Origin: Streptomyces sp. NRRL F-5135
Lineage (GTDB): Bacteria > Actinomycetota > Actinomycetes > Streptomycetales > Streptomycetaceae
Direction of reading: 5' to 3'
DNA length: 64,000 nucleotides
NCBI RefSeq assembly: GCF_000719775.1
Contig: NZ_JOHR01000011.1
Span: forward strand, 62,001 to 126,000
The notes under the pieces are model-generated. The model was not told the origin of the DNA and searched no databases. It was given only the letters and a program-made list of their open reading frames with translations. This document shows positions 9,910 through 19,007 of this stretch, piece after piece; positions within the stretch are counted from its first letter, which is position 1, and every line of letters begins with the position of its first letter. The position numbers were made by a program, and so were the translations under genes.

Positions 9910-10464
9910 GTGCTCACTGTTGGTGACAAGTTCCCCTCGTTCGATCTGACCGCCTGTGTGTCGCTGGAGAGCGGCAAGGAGTTCGAGCAGATCAACCACA
10001 AGAGCTACGAGGGCAAGTGGAAGGTCGTCTTCGCCTGGCCCAAGGACTTCACTTTCGTGTGCCCGACGGAGATCGCGGCCTTCGGCCGGCTGAACGACGA
10101 GTTCGCCGACCGCGACGCCCAGATCCTCGGGTTCTCCGGCGACTCCGAGTTCGTCCACCACGCCTGGCGCAAGGACCACGACGACCTGCGTGACCTGCCC
10201 TTCCCCATGATGGCCGACTCCAAGCACGAGCTGATGCGCGACCTGGGCATCGAGGGCGAGGACGGCTTCGCGCAGCGCGCCGTCTTCATCGTCGACCCGA
10301 ACAACGAGATCCAGTTCACGATGGTGACCGCCGGTTCGGTCGGCCGTAACCCCAAGGAGGTCCTGCGGGTCCTCGACGCCCTCCAGACGGACGAGCTGTG
10401 CCCGTGCAACTGGAGCAAGGGCGAGGACACCCTCGACCCGGTCAAGCTCCTGTCGGGCGAGTGA
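9910..10464 (+). CDS. ahpC: Alkyl hydroperoxide reductase peroxiredoxin AhpC
   Basis: Thiol peroxidase reducing hydrogen peroxide and organic hydroperoxides, recharged by AhpD in actinobacteria. 184 aa from GTG 9910, which has AAGGAGAG four bases upstream; the open frame upstream of it lies in the promoter. The peroxidatic cysteine is C51 in FTFVCPTE, and the resolving region is ELCPCNW with C164 and C166, the actinobacterial form with two C-terminal cysteines. First gene of the ahpCD operon under OxyR control. Confidence 0.96.
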   Translation: MLTVGDKFPSFDLTACVSLESGKEFEQINHKSYEGKWKVVFAWPKDFTFVCPTEIAAFGRLNDEFADRDAQILGFSGDSEFVHHAWRKDHDDLRDLPFPMMADSKHELMRDLGIEGEDGFAQRAVFIVDPNNEIQFTMVTAGSVGRNPKEVLRVLDALQTDELCPCNWSKGEDTLDPVKLLSGE

Positions 10465-10470
10465 TATCCG

Positions 10471-11013
10471 ATGGCACTCGACGAACTGAAGTCCGCGCTG
10501 CCGGACTACGCGAAGGACCTGCGGCTGAACCTCGGCTCGGTCATTGGCAACAGCGACCTGCCGCCGCAGCGGCTCTGGGGCACGGTGCTGGCCTGCGCGA
10601 TCGCCTCGCGCTCGCCGCGCGTGCTGCGTGAGCTGGAGCCGGAGGCCAAGGCCAACCTGAGCCCCGAGGCGTACACGGCCGCCAAGTCGGCCGCCGCGAT
10701 CATGGCCATGAACAACGTCTTCTACCGGACCCGGCACCTGCTGTCGGACCCCGAGTACGGGACGCTGCGCGCGGGCCTGCGGATGAACGTCATCGGCAAC
10801 CCGGGCGTGGAGAAGGTGGACTTCGAACTCTGGTCGCTCGCCGTCTCCGCCGTCAACGGCTGCGGCCAGTGCCTGGACTCGCACGAGCAGGTGCTGCGCA
10901 AGGCGGACGTCGACCGCGAGACGATCCAGGAAGCCTTCAAGATCGCCGCGGTGATCCAGGCGGTCGGCACGACCCTGGACGCGGAGGCCGTCCTGGCCGA
11001 CGCGGCCGGCTGA
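10471..11013 (+). CDS. ahpD: Alkyl hydroperoxide reductase AhpD
   Basis: Disulfide reductase that regenerates AhpC; in mycobacteria it is in turn reduced by lipoyl proteins. 180 aa, carboxymuconolactone-decarboxylase fold. The active site CGQCLDSHE is at 131-139, giving C131, C134 and H138. It begins six bases after the ahpC stop with only a weak GGGCGAG ribosome binding site inside the ahpC end, so translation is probably coupled. A strong hairpin follows. Confidence 0.96.
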   Translation: MALDELKSALPDYAKDLRLNLGSVIGNSDLPPQRLWGTVLACAIASRSPRVLRELEPEAKANLSPEAYTAAKSAAAIMAMNNVFYRTRHLLSDPEYGTLRAGLRMNVIGNPGVEKVDFELWSLAVSAVNGCGQCLDSHEQVLRKADVDRETIQEAFKIAAVIQAVGTTLDAEAVLADAAG

Positions 11014-11058
11014 GGCTTCCGCCTCGCGGAACGTCAGCGGGCGCGCGTACACGCCCGT

Positions 11059-11094
11059 GGGGCCCCGGTGGACTCATCCGTCCACCGGGGCCCC
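11059..11094. terminator. Terminator between ahpD and the AI-2E permease gene
   Basis: Perfect 15-bp arms 11059-11073 (GGGGCCCCGGTGGAC) and 11080-11094 with a 6-base loop, placed between convergent genes. Confidence 0.88.
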
Positions 11095-11139
11095 GCGCGT
11101 CGGTCTCTCGTGTCCGTACCGGCCGCCCGCCGCAGCGGC

Positions 11140-12546
11140 CTACGTGCTCTCCTGGGCCCGCGCCGTGCTGTCGGACCCGGGCGCGCTCCCCGGTGCCGCC
11201 GCCGAAGGCGTGGCCGACGCAGCCGGGCCGCCGGCCACCGCCGGTTCCGGGGCCGAAGCGGCGGCGGAGGCGGGTGCGGGCGGTGCGGGCGGGTGGTGGG
11301 GCTCCAGGCCCTGGCTGTACGCGCGGAGGTAGCCGACGACCGTGTTGGTCACCGCCACCAGCGGCACCGCCACCACCGCGCCGCCGATGCCCGCGACCAG
11401 GCCGCCGACCGCGACGGCGAGCACGACGGCCAACGGGTGCACCCGTACCGCCCGGCCCAGGATGAAGGGCTGGAGCACATGGCCCTCGATCTGCTGCACC
11501 CCGAGGACGACCAGCAGCACCATCAGCGCCGTGAACACGTCCTGGGTGACCAGAGCCACGACCACGGCCAGCGCCCCGGAGACCACCGCGCCGACCAGCG
11601 GCACGAAGGCGCCCAGGAAGATGCAGACCGCCAGCGGCACGGCCAGCGGGACGTCGAGGAAGTACAGGCCGAGCCCGATGAAGAGCGCGTCGATCAGGGC
11701 CACCAGCACCGTGCCCCGCACGTACGCGGTGAGGGTGTGCCAGGCGCGCGGTCCGGCGCCCGCCACGCCCTCCCGGGCCTGCGCCGGAACCAGCTTGAGC
11801 GCCCACTGCCAGATCTTCGACCCGTCGTACAGCAGGAACAGCGTCGAGAAGATCGCGAGGAACATCCCGGTCAGGAACTCCACCATCACGGTCACGCCCT
11901 GCAGCCCCGCGGAGGTGATCGCCTCGGTGTTGGAGCCGACGAAGTCGTTCAGATTCTTCGCTATGTCGTTGATCTGGTCCTCGGTCACATGGAACGGGCT
12001 GTTGAGGAGCCAGGACTTGAGCTCCTCGATACCGTCCGTGACCCGGTGGGAGAGGTCGTCGATGTTCTCCATGACCTGCCACACCACGAACCAGCCGACC
12101 AGCCCCATCAGGACGAAGCCGGCCACCGCCGTCAGGGCGGTGGCGAGACCGCGCGGCACGCCCGTGCGCTTGAGCCAGGCGACCGTGGGCTGGAGCAGCG
12201 CCGTGATCAACAGGGCCGCGACAAAGGCCAGCACGACCAGTTGCACGGCGCTGATGACGTGCATCAGCACCCACAGCGTGCCCGCGAGGACGAGCAGCCG
12301 CCAGCCGGCCTCGGCCGCGACCCGGATGCCCCACGGTATGGCCTCGACCGGTTCGGGCCTGGCGGAGACCGCGGGGGCGTACGCGGGGGGCGGGGGGACC
12401 GCTCCGTCGGCCGGCGCCGGAGCGGCCGGTTCGCCGGCCTCCGCCTCGGCTCTGCGTTCGGCCTCGGCCCTGCGCTCTTCCAGGCGCTCGCCGATACGGG
12501 TCAGCTCCGCGCCCACCTGACCGAGCCACCCCGGCACTTTCGACAT
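11140..12546 (-). CDS. AI-2E family transporter
   Basis: 468-residue polytopic membrane protein of the AI-2E transporter (PerM/TqsA-like) family. An N-terminal cytoplasmic helix rich in Glu/Arg/Ala (ERLEERRAEAERR) is followed by about eight membrane segments between 100 and 425, including the family-typical FLGAFVPLVGAVVSG and QQIEGHVLQPFILGRAV blocks. The last ~45 residues are Ala/Pro-rich. ATG 12546 is supported by GAGGAAGC three bases upstream; the longer open frame is GC-rich leader. Substrates in this family vary (quorum signals, ions), so the name does not establish AI-2 export. Confidence 0.9.
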   Translation of the reverse strand: MSKVPGWLGQVGAELTRIGERLEERRAEAERRAEAEAGEPAAPAPADGAVPPPPAYAPAVSARPEPVEAIPWGIRVAAEAGWRLLVLAGTLWVLMHVISAVQLVVLAFVAALLITALLQPTVAWLKRTGVPRGLATALTAVAGFVLMGLVGWFVVWQVMENIDDLSHRVTDGIEELKSWLLNSPFHVTEDQINDIAKNLNDFVGSNTEAITSAGLQGVTVMVEFLTGMFLAIFSTLFLLYDGSKIWQWALKLVPAQAREGVAGAGPRAWHTLTAYVRGTVLVALIDALFIGLGLYFLDVPLAVPLAVCIFLGAFVPLVGAVVSGALAVVVALVTQDVFTALMVLLVVLGVQQIEGHVLQPFILGRAVRVHPLAVVLAVAVGGLVAGIGGAVVAVPLVAVTNTVVGYLRAYSQGLEPHHPPAPPAPASAAASAPEPAVAGGPAASATPSAAAPGSAPGSDSTARAQEST

Positions 12547-12619
12547 GATGCTTCCTCTTCCCCCTGTCGCTCTCCCCACGCTCGGTCCCGGGGGTCGTCG
12601 GGACCGACGGTACACGTGC

Positions 12620-12652
12620 GCAGCCCCCCACCGTAGGACGGCGGAGGGCTGC
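12620..12652 (-). terminator. Probable terminator of the transglycosylase gene
   Basis: Inverted repeat 12620-12634 / 12638-12652 (starts GCAGCCC, ends GGGCTGC), 13 of 15 pairs with loop AGG, 46 bases after the stop of the minus-strand transglycosylase. Confidence 0.65.
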
Positions 12653-12697
12653 GTGGGGTTGAGCGCCGGACAGAGAGGTTCCGGCGGACTCGGACGC

Positions 12698-13423
12698 CTA
12701 GTACCAGTTGTTGGCCTGCCAGAACGACCACGCGCCACAGGGGCTGTCGTAGCGCTCGTTCATGTAGTTCAGGCCCCACTTGATCTGGGTGGCCGGGTTG
12801 GTCTGCCAGTCGGCGCCCGCGGAGGCCATCTTGGAGCCGGGCAGCGCCTGCACCAGACCGTACGCGCCCGAAGAGGGGTTCTGCGCCTTGTAGTTCCAGG
12901 TCGACTCGTGGTTCACGATGTTGCTGAAGCACTGGAACTGGTCGGCCGGCACGATCTGCCGGGCGATCGCCTGGACCTCGGCGACGGTGTAGGAGCTCTG
13001 CTGGGTGAAGGAGGCCGTGGAGCGGACCTCGTCGCGGCTGGCGCGCTCCTTCTCCGCCGCCGCCTTCTTGCGCTCCTCCTCCGCCTTGCGCTCCTCCTCG
13101 GCCGCCTTGTCGGCAGCCTTCTTCTTGGAGGTGGCGTCCTTGGCGGCCTGGATACGAGCGGATTCCTCGGCGGACTTCTTCGCCGTCGCGTCGGCGGCGG
13201 CCGCCTGCACGTCCGCCTGCTGGGCCAGTGACGCGGTCTGCACCTGCGCCTGCTGCCCCGCGGGGATGTCCGCGAGGAGGGTCGTATCGGCTGCGGTCGT
13301 CTCGAAGTTGTCGTCCGACGCGACCTGGGCGGTGTTGCCCGAGGCAACGCCGACGACGGCGCCGACGGTGGTGACCGCGGTGGCCGACGCCACAGCGAAC
13401 CCCCGGACCGAGATCCGGCTCAC
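12698..13423 (-). CDS. Secreted lytic transglycosylase-like protein
   Basis: 241 aa from GTG 13423, which has GGAAGGA six bases upstream. Signal peptide residues 1-28 (hydrophobic FAVASATAVTTVGAVVGVAS), then a Lys/Glu/Ala-rich coiled segment about 80-135 (EERKAEEERKKAAAEKER), then a lysozyme-fold SLT domain about 145-241 with catalytic Glu in NHESTWNYKAQNPSSGAYG and the end WSFWQANNWY. Family members cleave peptidoglycan glycan strands during growth or germination. The gene is preceded by an unusually long, structured upstream region. Confidence 0.9.
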   Translation of the reverse strand: MSRISVRGFAVASATAVTTVGAVVGVASGNTAQVASDDNFETTAADTTLLADIPAGQQAQVQTASLAQQADVQAAAADATAKKSAEESARIQAAKDATSKKKAADKAAEEERKAEEERKKAAAEKERASRDEVRSTASFTQQSSYTVAEVQAIARQIVPADQFQCFSNIVNHESTWNYKAQNPSSGAYGLVQALPGSKMASAGADWQTNPATQIKWGLNYMNERYDSPCGAWSFWQANNWY

Positions 13424-13753
13424 ACGGTGTCCTTCCAGCATCGCCCGCACCTAGGTGACCTCGCGGGCGCGGATCGTGCCCCTGGCACTGGCCTCCACTG
13501 CTACTGGTCACGGGAGACACGGGCCCGGCGGGCAACCCCGATACGGGGCTGCCGCGTGGTTCGCGGGCGGCATGCGGCGACAGCTTTTGAGTTGTGTGGT
13601 GCCACACCCATGGAGGTGTGCGTGTGCCGCATGCGGGGCCTGACGGAAGCAAGACTCTGCCGGACGGCGCCGCCGCGAGGCAATTCCCCGTCGCGTGGGA
13701 AAGCTCACACTCCGTTTGTGGCAAGGGATTCGAGGAAAAGGCGCGCGGCACAA
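13424..13753 (-). promoter_or_regulatory. Long structured 5' region of the transglycosylase gene
   Basis: About 330 bases with several inverted repeats. A 9-bp closing stem (GCATGCGGC 13570-13578 with GCCGCATGC 13626-13634) encloses two hairpins that cannot coexist: GTGTGG/CCACAC (13594-13599 with 13602-13607) and CACACC/GGTGTG (13603-13608 with 13615-13620) share the CACAC bases at 13603-13607. Cell-wall hydrolase genes in actinobacteria often carry a cyclic di-AMP riboswitch, but I do not see its conserved core here, so no class is assigned. Together with the phoH terminator this accounts for the 438-base gap. Confidence 0.45.
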
Positions 13754-13792
13754 CGCCGCCCGGCTAGGCTCTATCGCCTTTGCCGGGCGGCG
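13754..13792 (-). terminator. Terminator of phoH
   Basis: Perfect 11-bp arms CGCCGCCCGGC (13754-13764) and GCCGGGCGGCG (13782-13792) with a 17-base loop, 70 bases past the phoH stop; on the minus strand the stem is followed by a CCTTTTCCT stretch. Confidence 0.75.
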
Positions 13793-13861
13793 CCAACTGC
13801 GGTGATACGGGGCGCAATACGCGTGACGGGCACATCACCGTACAGCGCCCCGCACAACTCC

Positions 13862-15184
13862 CTAAATCTGTCCGTCCTCCAGCATTTCGGTCACGAGCGC
13901 GGCGATGCGGGAGCGCTCGGAGCGGGTGAGCGTGACATGCGCGAAGAGCGGATGCCCCTTCAGTTTCTCCACGACCGCGACAATTCCGTCGTACCGCCCC
14001 ACGCGCAGGTTGTCCCGCTGCGCCACGTCATGAGTGAGGACCACCCGGGAGTCCGCCCCGATCCTGGACAGAACGGTCAGCAGTACGTTCCGCTCCAGCG
14101 ACTGGGCCTCGTCGACGATGACGAACGCGTCGTGCAGGGACCGGCCGCGGATGTGCGTGAGCGGCAGCACTTCGAGCATGCCCCGCCCCAGCACCTCCTC
14201 GATCACCTCGCGGCCGGCGACCGCGGAGAGCGTGTCGAAGACCGCCTGCGCCCAGGGGCTCATCTTCTCGGCCTCGGTGCCGGGCAGATAGCCGAGCTCC
14301 TGGCCGCCGACCGCGTACAACGGCCGGAAGACCATGACCTTCTGGTGCTGCCTGCGCTCCAGCACGGCCTCCAGCCCCGCGCACAGCGCGAGCGCCGACT
14401 TGCCGGTGCCCGCCCGGCCGCCCATCGACACGATGCCGACGTCCTGGTCGAGGAGCAGGTCCAGGGCGATGCGCTGCTCCGCGCTGCGGCCGTGGATCCC
14501 GAACGCCTCGCGGTCGCCCCTGACCAGCCGGACGTTGCCCTCGGCGGTGACCCGGCCGAGCGCCTTGCCGCGCTCGGACAGCAGGACCAGCCCCGTGTGC
14601 ACGGGCAGGTCCGCCGCCTCGGGCACGTAGAGCGTCTCCTCCGAGAACAGCAGGTCCACCTGGTCCCCGGTGAGCGACAGCTCGCTCATACCCGTCCAGC
14701 CGGAGTCGGTGATGGCGAGTTCCGCGCGGTACTCCTCGGCGAGGAGACCGACGGAGGACGCCTTGATGCGCAGCGGCAGGTCCTTGGAGACGACCGTCAC
14801 GTCGTACCCCTCTGCCTGGAGGTTGCGCGCGACCGCGAGGATCCGGGAGTCGTTGTCCCCCAGCCGGAAGCCCGCGGGCAGGATGCCGGGGTCGGAGTGG
14901 TTGAGCTCGACGCGCAGGGTGCCGCCCAGGTCGCCGAGCGGGACGGGGGCGTCGAGACGTCCGTACCTGACCCGGAAGTCGTCCAGCAGGCGCAGCGCCT
15001 GCCGGGCGAAGTAGCCGAGCTCCGGATGGTGCCTCTTGGCCTCCAACTCCGTGATCACCACGATCGGGAGCACCACTTCGTGCTCGTCGAAGCGGGACAT
15101 GGCGTTCGGATCGGCCAGCAGGACGCTGGTGTCGAGAACGTAGGTGCGCCTGTCGGGCGTGCGGCGCTTTGTGCTGGTCACCAC
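13862..15184 (-). CDS. PIN domain - PhoH family ATPase
   Basis: 440-residue PhoH2-type protein combining a PIN ribonuclease domain (about 10-140, starting [13 protein letters not shown], with acidic metal ligands) with a PhoH helicase-like ATPase domain (about 200-435, Walker [10 protein letters not shown], Walker [10 protein letters not shown]). Mycobacterial relatives unwind and cleave RNA. GTG 15184 is adjacent to a second GTG at 15181; ribosome binding is weak (GAGGGGG about 13 bases upstream). The open frame extends 22 codons further in GC-rich sequence. Single gene with its own terminator. Confidence 0.92.
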   Translation of the reverse strand: MVTSTKRRTPDRRTYVLDTSVLLADPNAMSRFDEHEVVLPIVVITELEAKRHHPELGYFARQALRLLDDFRVRYGRLDAPVPLGDLGGTLRVELNHSDPGILPAGFRLGDNDSRILAVARNLQAEGYDVTVVSKDLPLRIKASSVGLLAEEYRAELAITDSGWTGMSELSLTGDQVDLLFSEETLYVPEAADLPVHTGLVLLSERGKALGRVTAEGNVRLVRGDREAFGIHGRSAEQRIALDLLLDQDVGIVSMGGRAGTGKSALALCAGLEAVLERRQHQKVMVFRPLYAVGGQELGYLPGTEAEKMSPWAQAVFDTLSAVAGREVIEEVLGRGMLEVLPLTHIRGRSLHDAFVIVDEAQSLERNVLLTVLSRIGADSRVVLTHDVAQRDNLRVGRYDGIVAVVEKLKGHPLFAHVTLTRSERSRIAALVTEMLEDGQI

Positions 15185-15574
15185 GGAAGGACGTACCCCC
15201 TCGGATGAGGTCGGGGTGCGACGGCGTCGCGGGGCGGGTGGGCCGGGCACGGACCCCTGCGCGGGCCGAGCTCCGGCCCTCCGAGTCGCCCGTACGTCTC
15301 ACCGCACGGTCGTCCTGGTGCAAAGGGCCTCCCGGGCGGACGGCCCCATGCCGTCCGCTGAGACGCGATGTCCCTCTTACTTTCGGACACCGGCTTGGGG
15401 GAGGTATTCCCTCGAACGCGCGCCGCCATGCCGGAGCGGACGGCGGACAGCGGGTGAACCGATGGTGAAGGGCCCGGGCGAGGCGCCGCGGAACCGGGCG
15501 TTTCCAGTCACGAGCGGGCGGGCCGCCGAGGGTTCGGCGGCCGGTCAAGGCCCGTCAGGGCCGGTCAGACCCGG
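15185..15574. other. Intergenic region between phoH and the prenyltransferase
   Basis: 390 bases. I see no convincing gene: all open frames are short and lack ribosome binding sites. It must hold the phoH promoter. Near the prenyltransferase stop there are GGTCA-rich short repeats (15540-15580). Confidence 0.45.
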
Positions 15575-16336
15575 TCAGCCGCCGTAACGACGGCCGCGTG
15601 CCGCGTAGTCGCGCAGGGCACGGAGGAAGTCCACCTTACGGAAAGCCGGCCAGAAGACTTCGCAGAAGTAGTACTCCGAATGGGCGGTCTGCCAGAGCAT
15701 GAACCCCGACAGCCGCTGCTCGCCGCTGGTCCGGATGACCAGATCCGGGTCCGGCTGCCCGCGCGTGTAGAGGTGGGAGGAGATCATGTCGATGTCGACG
15801 ATCTCGGCCAGGTCCTCGAAGCTGGTGCCCTTGTCCGCGTGGTCCAGCAGCAGCGAGCGGACGGCGTCCGCGATCTCCTGTCGGCCGCCGTACCCGACGG
15901 CGACGTTGACGAGTATCCCCTTGTTGCCGGCGGTGGCCTCCTCGGCCTCCTTGAGGACGGTCTGGGTACCGGCGGGCAGCAGGTCGAGCGTGCCGACGTG
16001 GTGCACACGCCAGCGGCCGTCGGCCGCGATGTCACGGACGGCGTCCTCGATGATGGCGACGAGCGGCTTGAGCTGCTCCTCGGGACGGCTGAGGTTGTCC
16101 GTGGAGAGCATCCAGAGCGTGACGACCTCGACGTCGGTCTCGGAGCACCAGCCGAGCAGTTCCTGGATCTTGCTGGCCCCGGCCTTGTGCCCCTGCTCGG
16201 CGGTCCCGCCGGAGGCCCGGGCCCAACGGCGGTTGCCGTCGAGGATGACCCCGATGTGCTTGGGCACCTGGGTGTGGTCGAGACGGCCCTCCACGCGGCG
16301 TGCGTAGAGCCTGTACACCAGGTCGCGCAAGTTCAC
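15575..16336 (-). CDS. Isoprenyl (cis-prenyl) transferase, UppS family
   Basis: Condenses isopentenyl diphosphate onto an allylic primer with cis geometry, producing polyprenyl carriers for cell-wall synthesis. 253 aa. Family signatures: HIGVILDGNRRWAR (catalytic Asp) near 27-40, LSTDNLSRP at about 78-86, and the C-terminal DLVIRTSGEQRLSGFMLWQ block with substrate Arg residues. Start is GTG 16336: the strong ribosome binding site GAGAGGTGG (16342-16350) overlaps the alternative GTG at 16345 and so cannot serve it. Divergent from the aldo/keto reductase. Confidence 0.95.
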   Translation of the reverse strand: MNLRDLVYRLYARRVEGRLDHTQVPKHIGVILDGNRRWARASGGTAEQGHKAGASKIQELLGWCSETDVEVVTLWMLSTDNLSRPEEQLKPLVAIIEDAVRDIAADGRWRVHHVGTLDLLPAGTQTVLKEAEEATAGNKGILVNVAVGYGGRQEIADAVRSLLLDHADKGTSFEDLAEIVDIDMISSHLYTRGQPDPDLVIRTSGEQRLSGFMLWQTAHSEYYFCEVFWPAFRKVDFLRALRDYAARGRRYGG

Positions 16337-16508
16337 TGAGTCCACCTCTCGACTTTTGACGGGGACCGGCTCGGTTTTTGAGGGGGACCGGCGCGTCCGC
16401 TCACGGGATCCTGGGGCCGGTCCTGGGACCCCGAAGCCGTCACACTACTGCGCGGGTGCCACCGGCACCCAACCCGGTATGTCACAAGTCCGTGATAAGG
16501 AGAGAAGC

Positions 16509-17546
16509 GTGACTCATTTTCCCCCTCACCTCGCGACCGACAGCCGGTATGACGCCATGGAGTACCGGCGCAGTGGGCGCAGTGGCCTGAAACTGCCCGC
16601 GATCTCCCTGGGCCTGTGGCACAACTTCGGCGACGACCGCGCGCTGGATTCACAGCGCGCGATCCTGCGCCGCGCCTTCGATCTCGGGATCACGCACTTC
16701 GACCTCGCGAACAACTACGGACCGCCGCCGGGATCGGCCGAGCTGAATTTCGGCAAGCTCTTCGCCCAGGATTTCTCGGCCTATCGGGACGAAATCATCA
16801 TTTCGACCAAGGCCGGATATCGGATGCGTCCCGGCCCCTATGGCGAATGGGGCTCCCGGAAGTATCTGCTGTCGTCGCTGGACGCGTCCCTGAAGCGGAT
16901 GGGGGTGGATTACGTCGACATCTTCTACTCGCACCGCTTCGACGCGAACACTCCGCTGGAGGAGACGATGGGCGCGCTGGCGTCCGCCGTCCGGCAGGGC
17001 AAGGCGCTGTACGTGGGGGTGTCGTCGTACCGGGCGGAGCAGACCGTGGAGGCCGCCGCCCTGCTGGCGGAGATGGGCGTACCGGCCCTGATCCACCAGC
17101 CGTCGTACTCGATGCTCAACCGCTGGATCGAGGACGACGGGCTGCTGGACACCCTGGAGACGGCCGGAATGGGCTGTATCGCGTTCGCCCCGCTGGCGCA
17201 GGGCCTGTTGACGGACAAGTACCTGAAGGGGATCCCGGAGGGTTCCCGGGCCGCGCGGGACACGTCGCTGGATCCGGGCCTGCTGTCGGAGGAGGTGCTG
17301 CGGCGGCTGAGCGGGCTGAACGAGATCGCCCGGCGCCGGGGCCAGTCGCTGGCCCAGCTGGCGCTGCGGTGGGTGCTGCGTGACCCGAGGATGACGTCCG
17401 CGCTGATCGGTGCCTCCAGCGTGCGGCAGCTGGAGGACAACGTGGCGTCGCTGGCCGGGCCCGCGCTGAGCGCGGAGGAACTGCGGGAGATCGACGCGTT
17501 CGCGGTGGACACGGCGGGGACGAACATCTGGGCGGCGCGGAGCTGA
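16509..17546 (+). CDS. Aldo/keto reductase, YghZ (L-glyceraldehyde 3-phosphate reductase) type
   Basis: NADPH-dependent oxidoreductase of the AKR14 group. The whole 345-residue chain aligns by eye with E. coli YghZ: LSLGLWHNFGDD, FDLANNYGPPPGSAE, STKAGYRM, and the YVDIFYSHR block, giving the catalytic tetrad Asp, Tyr, Lys and His. YghZ detoxifies L-glyceraldehyde 3-phosphate and methylglyoxal; that role is inferred here. GTG 16509 has AAGGAGAGAAGC just upstream. A small hairpin GGGTGCC/GGCACCC (16454-16470) lies in the divergent promoter region. Terminator at 17729. Confidence 0.92.
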   Translation: MTHFPPHLATDSRYDAMEYRRSGRSGLKLPAISLGLWHNFGDDRALDSQRAILRRAFDLGITHFDLANNYGPPPGSAELNFGKLFAQDFSAYRDEIIISTKAGYRMRPGPYGEWGSRKYLLSSLDASLKRMGVDYVDIFYSHRFDANTPLEETMGALASAVRQGKALYVGVSSYRAEQTVEAAALLAEMGVPALIHQPSYSMLNRWIEDDGLLDTLETAGMGCIAFAPLAQGLLTDKYLKGIPEGSRAARDTSLDPGLLSEEVLRRLSGLNEIARRRGQSLAQLALRWVLRDPRMTSALIGASSVRQLEDNVASLAGPALSAEELREIDAFAVDTAGTNIWAARS

Positions 17547-18066
17547 CGGCGCCGAGCTGACGCGGGGCCGGGGGCCGACGGGCCGGTCCGGTTGGGCCGT
17601 GGGGCGGTCCGGGGCCGACGGCCGGCATGAGGTCGGTGGGTCGGCGGGCCGGTGTGAGGCCGACGGGCCGCGCCCGGACCGGCCGGGACCGGCGAGGCGG
17701 GGAACCGGCCGGTCCCGCGACAGAAAACCGGGCCGGTCCGTGGGGGGGATACGGACCGGCCCGAGGGGGGGTTTCCACCATAACCCTTCGTAAGGGCGGA
17801 TGGAGCCCTTGGCGTGCCGGGGAGTCGTGATGGAATGACCAAAGGGTGTCCCGTGGCCAGGTATGTCGGGCTTGATGACGTTTTCGGATGGCGGTATGGC
17901 ACATAGTCGCCATGGCGTGTCGTCACCCACAGGAGCGAGCGTCTCTCGGCCGGCCTTGACTCGGATCGGGTACCGGGGACGTGGAGAAGCCGGAGGCGTG
18001 ACCGGGCGGCCGGAGCGGGCGGGGCCACCGGGGCGGGGCCGGACGGATCGGAGTCGTCGGCGCGGG
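17547..18066. other. Convergent intergenic region
   Basis: 520 bases between the reductase and the methyltransferase. The first half is very GC-rich and ends in a strong terminator. The second half (17775-17950) has clearly lower GC and small inverted repeats (CCCTT/AAGGG near 17785; ATGGCG/CGCCAT around 17888-17913). An ATG frame at 17835 encodes about 23 residues without a good ribosome binding site, so I do not call a gene. Confidence 0.4.
17729..17763. terminator. Terminator after the aldo/keto reductase
   Basis: Perfect 13-bp arms CGGGCCGGTCCGT (17729-17741) and 17751-17763 with a 9-base loop GGGGGGGAT. Confidence 0.8.
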
Positions 18067-18849
18067 CTACGGGGCGGCCCGGTCCGGCTTGGCGGCCTCG
18101 ATCAGGAAGCGGGTCGTCGTCGCCACGAAGGGGCCTTCCGCCTCGATGCGCCGGTGCAGCCCGGCCAGCAGATCCCGGTACCGCTCGACCGTGAAGTCGG
18201 GCACCATCCAGATCACCTTGCGCAGGTAGTGCACGACGGCTCCGACGTCGAAGAACTCGGTGCGCAGCCGCGCCGTCCGCAGATCGACGACCTCGAGCCC
18301 GGCCGCCTCGGCACCGCGCACGGCGTGGCGGGGATCGCGGTGGTCGCGTACCTCGGGCGGCTGCGGGCCGCGGAAGTACTCGACCAGTTCGAAGACGCTG
18401 GCGGGCCCGACCTCCTGGGAGAAATAGGTACCGCCGGGCCGCAGGACCCGGGCGGCCTCGTCCCACCGGACGCGTACGGGGTGCCGGCTGACGACCAGGT
18501 CGAAGGCGCCGTCGGCGAACGGCAGCGGCGAGTCGTCGGAACAGGCCACCAGACGCACCCCGCGGGGCCGCAGCCGGGCGGCGGCCCGGTCGATGTTCGG
18601 CGGCCATCCCTCGGTGGCCACGGTGAGCGGCGGCAACTTCGGTACGGACGCGAGGACTTCACCGCCGCCCGTCTGGAGGTCCAGCGCGGCGGTGGCCCGT
18701 GCCATGCGGGCGGCCATGGACCGGGCGTAGCCCCAAGGAGGACGTTCCTCGGTCGCCCGGCCGTCCAGCCAGGAGAAGTCCCAGCCGTCGACGGCAGAGG
18801 CCTCGGCCTCGGCGATCAGTTCTTCGAAGCGGCGGTCGGACGGCTCCAT
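18067..18849 (-). CDS. Class I SAM-dependent methyltransferase
   Basis: 260-residue soluble protein with a Rossmann methyltransferase core: motif I-like ALDLQTGGGEVL at about 55-66, the post-I strand ending in ACSDDSPLPFADGAFDLVVS around 102-121, and ARVLRPGGTYF at about 133-143. These match the Methyltransf_11/UbiE-like group that acts on small molecules or lipids. The substrate cannot be inferred. It stands alone between a convergent reductase and the pilus region. Confidence 0.85.
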   Translation of the reverse strand: MEPSDRRFEELIAEAEASAVDGWDFSWLDGRATEERPPWGYARSMAARMARATAALDLQTGGGEVLASVPKLPPLTVATEGWPPNIDRAAARLRPRGVRLVACSDDSPLPFADGAFDLVVSRHPVRVRWDEAARVLRPGGTYFSQEVGPASVFELVEYFRGPQPPEVRDHRDPRHAVRGAEAAGLEVVDLRTARLRTEFFDVGAVVHYLRKVIWMVPDFTVERYRDLLAGLHRRIEAEGPFVATTTRFLIEAAKPDRAAP

Positions 18850-19007
18850 GGGGGTGATGGTGGCAGAGGGGATCCGGCGGCGGCGAACGGTTTTGGGGCG
18901 GTGACTCGGCGGGCGGCACCGGTCGTCGGGCGGTCCCGTGGGTGATCGGCGAGCGGGTGTCGGTCATCGGCGGACGGCCTCGGTCACGGGGCGGGCGGTG
19001 CCGTCGG

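Noticed and set aside
13424..13753. c-di-AMP (ydaO-type) riboswitch before the transglycosylase gene
   Set aside because: The gene class fits, but I could not find the conserved core sequences of that riboswitch on the minus strand, so only an unassigned structured leader is reported.
13427..15208. Very long plus-strand frame opposite phoH
   Set aside because: A GC-driven shadow of the PIN-PhoH gene with Arg/Gly/Val-rich composition; the minus-strand product has intact domains.
16201..16230. Further GGGCCCA half-sites as members of the pilus palindrome set
   Set aside because: Single half-sites inside coding sequence (for example near 16218, 19880 and 21486) lack the second arm and are expected by chance at this GC content.
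17835..17906. Small ORF in the convergent gap after the aldo/keto reductase
   Set aside because: About 23 codons, poor ribosome binding site, no recognisable sequence.
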